A program made the translations under genes and the position numbers. 36,368 bases of DNA from Rhizobium terrae (lineage in GTDB: Bacteria > Pseudomonadota > Alphaproteobacteria > Rhizobiales > Rhizobiaceae): contig NZ_QJKM01000031.1 in NCBI RefSeq assembly GCF_003425685.1, forward strand, positions 1-36,368. The letters run 5' to 3'. Below, one piece after another: positions 7,624-14,150 of the stretch (position 1 is the stretch's first letter; every line of letters starts with the position of its first letter). Under the pieces are notes generated by a model. It did no database searches. It had not been told where the DNA came from and was given only the letters and a program-made list of their open reading frames with translations.

Positions 7624-7667
7624 TGGCAATCTTTGCCAAATTATGGCATACTGCTCAAGTGAGGTGA
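7624..7667 (+). promoter_or_regulatory. Probable parD operator and ribosome binding site
   Basis: Three alternating arms, TGGCA (7624-7628), TGCCA (7634-7638) and TGGCA (7644-7648), form overlapping inverted repeats. They lie 25-49 bases before the parD start, with an AT-rich spacer between the last two. GAGGTGA at 7661-7667 is the ribosome binding site. ParD proteins are ribbon-helix-helix repressors that bind such repeats to control their own operon. Assignment as operator is inference from position and symmetry. Confidence 0.5.
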
Positions 7668-7672
7668 TTGAT

Positions 7673-7921
7673 ATGGCAACTATGAATGTTTCCCTACCCG
7701 ATCCGATGAAGGAATGGGTGGACTCTCAGACAAAAACAGGGCGCTACAGCAACGCAAGCGATTATGTACGCGACCTGATCCGCCGCGATCAGGAGCGTTC
7801 GGATAAGCTCGCGGAACTGCAACGCCTTATTACCGAAGGGGTGGAAAGCGGCGTCAGCGACCGCTCGAAAGAAGACATTTTTCAAGCGGCCCGTGAACGG
7901 TTCGCTGCCAGTCAGGCATGA
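7673..7921 (+). CDS. parD: Type II antitoxin, ParD family
   Basis: An 82-aa antitoxin. The N-terminal ribbon-helix-helix part (MATMNVSLPDPMKEWVDSQT) and YSNASDYVRDLIRRDQER are standard for the CC2985-type ParD family. The acidic, helical C-terminal half would bind ParE. ATG 7673 is chosen because GAGGTGA lies 6 nt upstream, while the in-frame start at 7616 would add residues not found in the family. Its stop overlaps the parE start (ATGA). The antitoxin is intact while the partner toxin is broken, so it may now act only as a DNA-binding regulator or as a protective antitoxin against related toxins. Confidence 0.92.
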   Translation: MATMNVSLPDPMKEWVDSQTKTGRYSNASDYVRDLIRRDQERSDKLAELQRLITEGVESGVSDRSKEDIFQAARERFAASQA

Positions 7922-8161
7922 AATATCGCACAACCTTCGAAGCAGATCGGGACATCATCGAGATTTACAATCTCGGTGCCGAGCAGTTTCGAATTGCTTG
8001 CCGACAATCCGCGCATGGCGCGGGAGCGCCGTGAATTGAAACCGCCAATGCGGCTGCATCCCCATCAGGCGCATGTGATCGCCTACACAATCCGAGAGCA
8101 TGACATTCTGATTGTTCGCGTTCTGCACGGTCGGCAGGATTGGCAAAGTCTTTTTGCCTAG
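7918..8161 (+). pseudogene. parE: ParE toxin with internal deletion and frameshift
   Basis: ParE toxins poison DNA gyrase. The first 24 codons read MKYRTTFEADRDIIEIYNLG AEQF, a good ParE N-terminus. The C-terminal half continues in a different frame (FELLADNPRMARERRELKPP, MRLHPHQAHVIAYTI, VRVLHGRQDWQSLF). Compared with the usual ~95-residue family, about 15 codons in the middle helices are missing and the frame changes at about 7987-7991. Read normally, translation stops after 38 residues at 8032. The start overlaps the parD stop, so the operon layout is preserved. Confidence 0.85.
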
Positions 8162-8368
8162 TCGTCGGCATAGTGAAGCATTCCTAATCATACCGCAATG
8201 CGTTTGGTGCTGACGCCAGTACGCATCCCCTTTGGTTTGACGAAGGATTGCCGGAAATTCCGCCAGCCATCGCATGCGCCGTCTACGCCCCATTGATTTT
8301 ACAGTTTCAGCTATTGGGTAGGCTGCCTGAGGGCCGAATGTGAGCTCACCGGATAGTATCTGACGAGC
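8162..8368. other. Short non-coding stretch between parE relic and IS66-type relic
   Basis: About 200 bases with no supported gene. TGAGCTC at 8341-8347 and GAGCTCA at 8365-8371 form a 7-bp inverted repeat next to the transposase stop. It may belong to the non-coding end of the IS66-type element, though no clear GTAA-type IS66 terminus was located here. Confidence 0.3.
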
Positions 8369-8770
8369 TCATTGTGAGGCCTTGATGCGGGCGGCATAGG
8401 CCCATGGTGTCGCTGTCTTTGGCGAGGTGGCCGTTTGCAAGGCGGGTAAAGAGGTCGCACAGATAGGCATAGGGCTCGACGCCGTTCATTTTACAAGTGC
8501 CGATCAGGCTGGCAAACCGGGCCCAATTTCGGCCCCCTTCATCATGCCCCGCAAAGAGGGCATTGCGGCGGTTCATGGCCGGTCGGCGGATCGCGTTTTC
8601 CACCAGGTTGGAGTCGATATCGACATGGCGTCGTCCAGGAACAACCGGAAGCCGTCCTGTCGCGTCAGCATATAGGCCAGGGCTTTTCCGAGGTCGGACT
8701 TGCGTGGGACACGCTGGGCTTGCGCTGCCAGCCGGGTGAAAAACCGTCCACCAGCGGAAGGGACAGGTCC
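8369..8770 (-). pseudogene. IS66-type TnpC transposase, C-terminal relic
   Basis: The minus strand reads RVPRKSDLGKALAYMLTRQD and GFRLFLDD. After a 1-nt shift near 8630 it continues as IDSNLVENAIRRPAMNRRNA, LFAGHDEGGRNWARFASLIG and TCKMNGVEPYAYLCDLFTRL. That is the typical end of the IS66 DDE transposase, including the (D/N)NxxE(R/N)AIRP-type segment and the LFAGxDxGG motif. A second shift near 8400 disturbs the final residues (expected ...WAYAARIKASQ and a stop at 8369). It is dead and lacks its N-terminal half. Confidence 0.8.
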
Positions 8771-8874
8771 TGTCGAACTGCCCGGCGATGTTGGGTCTCG
8801 CAAAATCGGACAGTTGCTTAAGTGGATTTTCTGCCTGAAAACGGCGAGGATTTTGCTGCGAATCAGGAGTGAAG

Positions 8875-8994
8875 ATGACGAAGAGAATTCACCGGACCCA
8901 TTCACCGGCATTCCAGGCGAAGGTGGCTTTGGCGGCCGTGAAGGGAGAGAAGACGCTGGCCGAACTGGCGCAGCAGTTTGACGTGATAACGTAA
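8875..8994 (+). pseudogene. IS3-family orfA, N-terminal fragment
   Basis: ATG 8875, preceded by CAGGAGTGAAG, opens a 39-codon frame reading MTKRIHRTHSPAFQAKVALA and AVKGEKTLAELAQQFDVIT. This is the beginning of the helix-turn-helix OrfA of IS3-family elements (AFKAKVALAAVKGEKTLAELAxxFxVHPNQI). Homology breaks off after FDV, just before the expected HPNQI segment, and the frame ends at TAA 8992. OrfB and the rest of the element are missing. The non-coding left part of the element probably begins between 8770 and 8800. Confidence 0.8.
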
Positions 8995-9224
8995 AGAGTC
9001 TTTCGCGCTTTCAGATTTGACGGCTTCTTCTAGATTTACGGAAGGAGTGACGGGATGATTGATGAGAGGGATGGGTCGATGGGCAAGTGGTCCGAATTGA
9101 CGAGGCTCGGATCAGGGACTTATTATGGTATCGGATCATTTCCGTGCAGCGATCAAAACTGACTGCGTGAATTTTACTGCAGGGCCGGGAGGGACGGCTA
9201 ACGACCATTAGAATGTCGTCTTGC
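8995..9224. other. Non-coding stretch between IS3 fragment and MNT-HEPN gene
   Basis: About 230 bases downstream of the minus-strand MNT-HEPN gene. A 34-codon frame from 9056 (preceded by GGAAGGAGTG) has no recognisable product. Otherwise nothing is visible. Confidence 0.3.
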
Positions 9225-10121
9225 TCAAGCGGTAAGGTGCTCTTGACAGACTACCTTCACAATCGTCTGGAGATCTTTGATACGTTCGAGCACCCAGGCA
9301 AGCTCTTCCGAAGTGATTTCGTAGTGGGGCGAATATCTGGCATCGACATAAGCCCGGTCCAGCCGCTCGAAACATCTGCGCGCGAATTTTGTATCGCGCG
9401 GCCAGGCGCCAATCAGTCGGGGTTCGATACGCTCGGCCATGGACCGCAACATTTTCAAGCGGTGCGATTTCGGGCTGTAAAGTGTTATGACGAGTAGAAG
9501 GCAGTGGTATGCGCGCTCTGTCGCCTGATGGAGCATGAACGAAGCGTCCCTCCATATACCTTCTCCCAGCATCATCTCAGCGCCTCGATAGGCCTCCTGC
9601 GAAAGCCGTAGCCAATGATCGTAATGCTGCTGTGCTTCGGCGAATTTTGCCTCTCGGGTGAGAGGTTTCGGTGTCGCAAGCGGATGTCCGGGCTCCTCGA
9701 AGAGAACAACCCCATCCTTCGCAATGTCGAAGAAGAACGGCACGCCGCGCGCCAGTTGATCGTTGACGTCCTGGAGGCTGTGAGCGATCACCTTTACCGG
9801 TGTTTGCAGCCGGTTCAGAACCGAATATTCGCGGGTGAGCCGGTCATCGATCTTTGACCAGATTTCGTGTTCCTCGGCAAAGGAGTGAATGTTGACGACG
9901 GCAAGCAGATCAAAGTCAGATCTATAGCCGCTATCGGAATCCTCGACCCAATCGCCACGCGCAAAGGAACCGAATAGAATCAGCTTTAAGATTTTCCCGG
10001 CGCATTTTTTCTCCGACTTGCCCGACTGCCATGTGTCGAACTCTTCAAAGATAATCTGCATGACGAAAGAAAGCTCGCGCTGCTTTCGCTCTGGCAGATG
10101 GTCTGGAATACCAGGTGTCAT
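9225..10121 (-). CDS. Fused nucleotidyltransferase (MNT)-HEPN protein
   Basis: A 298-aa protein with an N-terminal polymerase-beta-type nucleotidyltransferase domain (GSFARGDW at 51-58, acidic pair SDFDLL with D69 and D71) and a C-terminal HEPN helical domain (about 155-298, with HQATERAYHCLLLV and ARYSPHYEI, R262/H266). In two-gene MNT/HEPN systems the HEPN protein is an RNase toxin, and the MNT protein neutralises it by attaching nucleotides. Here both domains are in one chain, a known arrangement of uncertain function. ATG 10121 is taken as start, a TTG lies two codons earlier. The arginine-histidine pair has three residues between, shorter than the classical Rx4-6H, so RNase activity is uncertain. 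Confidence 0.85.
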   Translation of the reverse strand: MTPGIPDHLPERKQRELSFVMQIIFEEFDTWQSGKSEKKCAGKILKLILFGSFARGDWVEDSDSGYRSDFDLLAVVNIHSFAEEHEIWSKIDDRLTREYSVLNRLQTPVKVIAHSLQDVNDQLARGVPFFFDIAKDGVVLFEEPGHPLATPKPLTREAKFAEAQQHYDHWLRLSQEAYRGAEMMLGEGIWRDASFMLHQATERAYHCLLLVITLYSPKSHRLKMLRSMAERIEPRLIGAWPRDTKFARRCFERLDRAYVDARYSPHYEITSEELAWVLERIKDLQTIVKVVCQEHLTA

Positions 10122-10373
10122 TGGCAATATCTTCTAAAATCGTTGATCCGCGTGAACGCGCAGTCAGAGTGGATACAAGCCGGGACCAGGATATTCTAGC
10201 AGCATTTTGCAAAGCTGGCGCGCAGGCTTGTTGTGTGAGCGCATTGGCTGCGTGAGGCGTTCCCGCTCTGTTTATCATCGGCATGGGAAGAAAATCGGGG
10301 ACCTGAGATCAACGCTCTTGCCGATACCCACGTTCAGCAATATGACGCTGAAGAGGCTGGGGATATTGCAGGA
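10122..10373. other. Intergenic region between MNT-HEPN gene and first EPS gene
   Basis: About 250 bases between genes that point away from each other, so promoters for both probably lie here. No RNA gene, convincing promoter hexamers or ORF was recognised. This marks the boundary between the mobile-element-rich part and the polysaccharide locus. Confidence 0.4.
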
Positions 10374-11858
10374 ATGGGTGAACGAGATTGGAAGATAGAC
10401 GCCCTTCGTGGGGCTATAGTCTTCCTGTACTGGACAACAATTGCGCTGGCTTTGTTGAACTATGGGGCAGTTGAGCTTTCCACCGTCGCCCTTTATTCCA
10501 TTCCTATGGCGCTCGCTCTCATCTTCAGCACCATCAGTCTGGGAGTTCCGGCATCCACGAAAAGTGCATATTGGGGTGTTTTGGCTTTAGTCACGATTAG
10601 TATCGTCTGGATGCTGATGCAGACGCTACCACTACCAGGTGGCCTATTGAGCCAGCCAGCGTGGCGTGATCTTCAGGAGTTCGGCATCCAAGGTAGCGCG
10701 ACGATTTCTTTGACGCCTGCGGACGATTGGCCGAGCGTATTGAGGCTTTTTGCCCCCTTACTCACATTTTTGTTGTCGCTGAGCCTGTTTGACACCGACG
10801 AGCGAGCCCTCCGCGCTTTAAAAATACTTGCGCTCTCCGGAGCTGCGATTGCGCTTTTTTCGATCATTCAGTTCACGGTCGCGCCAAAGACACTGCTTTT
10901 TGCAGAAAAGCCGGCTTATTTCGACAGTTTGACCGGCTTTTTTGTCAATAGGAACACAGCAGCGACGTACTTCGGGATTGTCGTGATCCTGAATTTCGGG
11001 CTCCTGACCTATCTCCTGCAAAGCCTAGACTGGCGCCGATTTTTAAGGACGTTTGAAGAGCGTCGCCAGCTTCCCGATGATCAGCGATCGGCAATGACTT
11101 GGGGTCTTATTTATGGGGTATGCGTTCTTCTGCCTCTCGTCGCGCTTATGTTGACAAAGTCTCGCGCAGGAATCGGAACAAGCTTTATCGCTTTTCTGCT
11201 GATCACGATCACATCGATTCTGAGGCCTAAAATCCCTCGCGGGACTGAGATCATGAGACGCGAAGCTGCCGTGTCTTACAAGAAGGTGATTATAGCCGTC
11301 CTAACCGCAATAGCCGTCAGCGTCTTATTCTTTTCTCTGACGGGGCGGGCTTTGCTGCGGGCGGAAGTGCAGGGGCTCGAAGACGGCCGTTTTTGTGTTT
11401 TGCCCGGAATCACCTCAGCTATTGTCGATCATTTTCCTTTCGGAACTGGTCTTGCAAGCTTCCAGGAGGTTTTCCCAGGCTATCGGGATCCGGGATGCGG
11501 AATTACCTGGGTTTGGAACCGAGCTCACAATGTATATCTTGAGGGCCTGTTCGGGCTGGGTGCTGCTGGGATCCTTCTGCCGCTCATGGGGCTTTGTTTG
11601 CTCCTTATTTTTCTAGTTCGGGGATCGAAAAGGCGCCGGCGGTTGCATGTTATCCCAGAGATCGGATTTGCTTCTCTTCTTCTGGTGCTTCTCCATTCCG
11701 CTTTCGATTTTTCCTTGCAGATCTCTGGATTCGCCATCTTTTTGGCCGCGACCTTAGGTCCGATCGTAACGATTTGCCTTGCACCCAGAACAAAAGCTTC
11801 CCAGCGCAAGCGTACCCAGTTGAATGTACAGGCGCAGGCGCAACCGGCACGCCTATGA
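10374..11858 (+). CDS. O-antigen ligase / Wzy-type polysaccharide polymerase family membrane protein
   Basis: A 494-aa polytopic inner-membrane protein with about ten or more hydrophobic segments. A large loop precedes WVWNRAHNVYLEGLFGLGAA, the conserved region of the O-antigen ligase/Wzy_C family. It probably polymerises undecaprenyl-linked repeat units, or transfers glycan to an acceptor, on the periplasmic side. It lies immediately upstream of the Wza and Wzc genes on the same strand, separated by about 250 bp that likely carry another promoter. AGGA directly precedes the ATG. A second member of the same family is encoded at 32374-33618, so which one is the polymerase cannot be settled from sequence. 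Confidence 0.85.
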   Translation: MGERDWKIDALRGAIVFLYWTTIALALLNYGAVELSTVALYSIPMALALIFSTISLGVPASTKSAYWGVLALVTISIVWMLMQTLPLPGGLLSQPAWRDLQEFGIQGSATISLTPADDWPSVLRLFAPLLTFLLSLSLFDTDERALRALKILALSGAAIALFSIIQFTVAPKTLLFAEKPAYFDSLTGFFVNRNTAATYFGIVVILNFGLLTYLLQSLDWRRFLRTFEERRQLPDDQRSAMTWGLIYGVCVLLPLVALMLTKSRAGIGTSFIAFLLITITSILRPKIPRGTEIMRREAAVSYKKVIIAVLTAIAVSVLFFSLTGRALLRAEVQGLEDGRFCVLPGITSAIVDHFPFGTGLASFQEVFPGYRDPGCGITWVWNRAHNVYLEGLFGLGAAGILLPLMGLCLLLIFLVRGSKRRRRLHVIPEIGFASLLLVLLHSAFDFSLQISGFAIFLAATLGPIVTICLAPRTKASQRKRTQLNVQAQAQPARL

Positions 11859-12108
11859 GTCGTGCGACGCTGGGCACCAATTGAGGCGTTGCATAATCTC
11901 GTTTTTTCTGCACACGTTCCAGCGTAACACAGCATAGAAAACAGCGTTAATGTTGCTTTAGCATTGGTTAGCTATCGCTCACTAATGTTGTTACTTGGCA
12001 ACAGTTGAGATTTAGCTGCACTGCAAAAAAACTCAAGCGTCTCGATTGTCTAGATTTTCTTCGGACTCCATGCATATTGGCTGCGGGCATTATACCGAGG
12101 GGACTACC
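11859..12108. other. Intergenic region upstream of the Wza-type gene
   Basis: 250 bases, AT-rich in the middle (about 11930-12050), probably carrying a promoter for the export genes. GAGGGGAC near 12097-12104 is the ribosome binding site that decides the TTG start at 12109. No RNA gene or terminator with a T-tract was recognised. Confidence 0.4.
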
Positions 12109-13317
12109 TTGAGATTCAAGTCAGCGACGACGCTCCTATTGCTGTCAACGGCAGCGCTTTCCGGCTGTACGGCTCTTCCGAACGCTGGCCCGGACGCGCG
12201 CCAGGTCGAAGCGCAAGCAACTGCAAAGGTTACGACGGCAAGCAAGCCACAAGCTGTTGGGATAGACTACGCGCTTGTTGATCTTAACAAGGCCGTCCTC
12301 GCTTTTGTTGGTGATAGCACTGCATCATCATTGGCTGGCGGTTTTGGCGGTGGGCGGGGTGGTGCCCCGAGTTTGCCACTCGGTGTGGGCGACGTTGTCC
12401 AGGTTTCAGTTTTTGAGTCCCAGTCGGGTGGCCTGTTTATCCCGAATGATGCGGGCAGCCGCCCGGGCAACTATGTTTCGCTGCCGAATCAGACGATTGA
12501 TCGCGCTGGTACGATTAGCGTTCCTTACGCCGGTCGGGTGCGGGCGGCTGGTCGACCTGTTGAGGATGTTCAGCGCGAAGTTGAAGATCTGCTTGCCAAT
12601 CGCGCGATCGAGCCGCAGGTGCTTATCACAAAAGTCAGCAGCCGATCGGCGCAGGTTGCTGTTCTCGGCGACGTTCGGTCGCCTTCTAAGATTGAACTCA
12701 CCGAGGCAGGCGAGCGTATTTTGGACGTGATTTCAGAGGCGGGCGGCCTTAGCTCGCCTGGGGTCGAAACTTATGTCACGCTGCAGCGCCGTGGCCGGTC
12801 TGCGACCATTCACTATGACCATCTTGTCGCGACGCCGGCAGAAAATATCTATGTGGCGCCGGGTGATACGATCATGGTTGATCGTGAACGTCGCACCTAT
12901 CTGGCATTTGGTGCGTCGGGGCTCAATGGTCGCTTTGATTTCGAAGAATCCAATCTCACGCTGGGTGAGGCTCTGGCTAAGGCGGGTGGTCTGCTCGATT
13001 CGCGCGCAAATCCGGCGCAGGTCATGCTCTATCGCGTCGTCGACAAGGACTTCCTGGTTAAGCTCGGGGTTGATGTGAAGCGTTTCGCTGGCAAAACCGT
13101 GCCGGTTATCTTCCGAGCCAATCTGCGTGATCCTTCGGCATTCTTTGCTGTCCAGAAATTCCCGATGCAGGACAAGGATACCATCTACGTTTCCAACTCG
13201 GATTCTGTTGAAACGCTCAAGTTCCTCAATCTCTTGAATGCCGTCACAACAACTGCCGCCGGCGTGCCGTCGGATGCAGTCGCAACCCGTGACGCTATCC
13301 GGGAGCTCACGCGTTAA
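12109..13317 (+). CDS. Outer-membrane polysaccharide export lipoprotein, Wza type
   Basis: A 402-aa lipoprotein of the polysaccharide biosynthesis/export (Poly_export) family that would form the outer-membrane channel for the polymer together with the Wzc-type protein. TTG at 12109 is preferred: GAGGGGAC lies at the right distance and the product starts MRFKSATTLLLLSTAALSGC, a textbook lipoprotein signal with Cys20 as lipidation site. The frame is open further upstream, but that gives a poor signal. LPLGVGDVVQVSVFE begins the Poly_export domain, followed by SLBB-like parts (VAVLGDVRSPSKIELTEAGE, LDVISEAGGLSSPG). Resembles rhizobial ExoF-like and Wza-like proteins. Confidence 0.9.
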   Translation: MRFKSATTLLLLSTAALSGCTALPNAGPDARQVEAQATAKVTTASKPQAVGIDYALVDLNKAVLAFVGDSTASSLAGGFGGGRGGAPSLPLGVGDVVQVSVFESQSGGLFIPNDAGSRPGNYVSLPNQTIDRAGTISVPYAGRVRAAGRPVEDVQREVEDLLANRAIEPQVLITKVSSRSAQVAVLGDVRSPSKIELTEAGERILDVISEAGGLSSPGVETYVTLQRRGRSATIHYDHLVATPAENIYVAPGDTIMVDRERRTYLAFGASGLNGRFDFEESNLTLGEALAKAGGLLDSRANPAQVMLYRVVDKDFLVKLGVDVKRFAGKTVPVIFRANLRDPSAFFAVQKFPMQDKDTIYVSNSDSVETLKFLNLLNAVTTTAAGVPSDAVATRDAIRELTR

Positions 13318-13419
13318 GGAATTCGTGGCTGCGAATTAACCGTTTCGCAACCATGCTCTTGAACAAGTTTTACTTTCATGTAATGGCTAGGCCATCGTAT
13401 TAATCTGCTGGAGAAGGTC

Positions 13420-14109
13420 ATGTTTACCCGTTCCGTGAAGAAAATTGCAGGCGTTGTTGTAGCTGGTACTGTAATGTCGGGCGCAATTGGCCTTTCTAAC
13501 GCCAATGCCCAGGCTACTGCGCCTGCTGCTGGTTGTTTCGTCTCGCCGGCTCGAATGGCTGATGCCGAGATCGCAGCGTTCCTTGCGTCTCCAGACGGCC
13601 TTCTGACTCAGTTTTCGTCTGGCGGTTTGCCGCTGTCAAATCAGGCTCGTTCTCTTGCTGGATCGAGTGCTGATACGCTTGCACCACTGCTCGCGCTTGC
13701 TGGCAGGGGCAATGCTGCCCAGGCAGCTGCGATCGGTGCTGGCCTGGGGCGTGCCGCTCGCGCTTGTGCCGCAATCAATCCCCAATATGCCTCGCAGATT
13801 CAGGACGCCGTTGCCGCGAGCGGCAATCAGGCGCTTGAGACGGCATTCCTTGCAGGCGGAAATGATACGCAGACGGCAGCACTGGGTGGTGGCGCCTTGG
13901 GCGGCGGAGGCTCGGCGACGACCGGTGGCGGCGCTGCTGCGATCGGCGGTGGTGGTACGCCTGGCGGCGGGACCAATGGCGCTGCTGGTGGTGCCGCATC
14001 AACCGGCTCCGGCACGTCTAGCTTTTCGGCTGGCGGCGGTGGATCTTATTATGCTAGCGGCGACGGTGGATCCACGGTCATCCGCGAAGTGAGCAGGACG
14101 ACCCCGTAA
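13420..14109 (+). CDS. Secreted protein with Gly-rich C-terminus, unknown function
   Basis: The 229-aa product has a clear Sec signal peptide ending ...SNANA-QA (cleavage after about residue 30). An Ala-rich helical middle (about 40-145) carries two cysteines, C39 and C116, that could form a disulfide. A low-complexity Gly/Ala/Ser tail covers about 155-215 (GGGALGGGGSATTGGGAAA and similar). A strong GGAGAAGG precedes the ATG. It sits between the export lipoprotein and the Wzc-type gene in the same orientation, so a role in export or surface attachment of the polysaccharide is inferred from context only. I do not recognise a named family. Confidence 0.85.
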   Translation: MFTRSVKKIAGVVVAGTVMSGAIGLSNANAQATAPAAGCFVSPARMADAEIAAFLASPDGLLTQFSSGGLPLSNQARSLAGSSADTLAPLLALAGRGNAAQAAAIGAGLGRAARACAAINPQYASQIQDAVAASGNQALETAFLAGGNDTQTAALGGGALGGGGSATTGGGAAAIGGGGTPGGGTNGAAGGAASTGSGTSSFSAGGGGSYYASGDGGSTVIREVSRTTP

Positions 14110-14150
14110 GGCTTGATTTGATCTTCGGCGGCTGATCGACTCACGGCGAG

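Noticed and set aside
13318..13345. AATTCG...CGAATT inverted repeat after the Wza-type gene as a terminator
   Set aside because: Six-bp AT-rich arms without a following T-run. Too weak to claim.
13775..14015. Pro-rich minus-strand ORFs opposite the Gly-rich gene
   Set aside because: They are the complement of the GGC/GGT repeats of the secreted protein gene.
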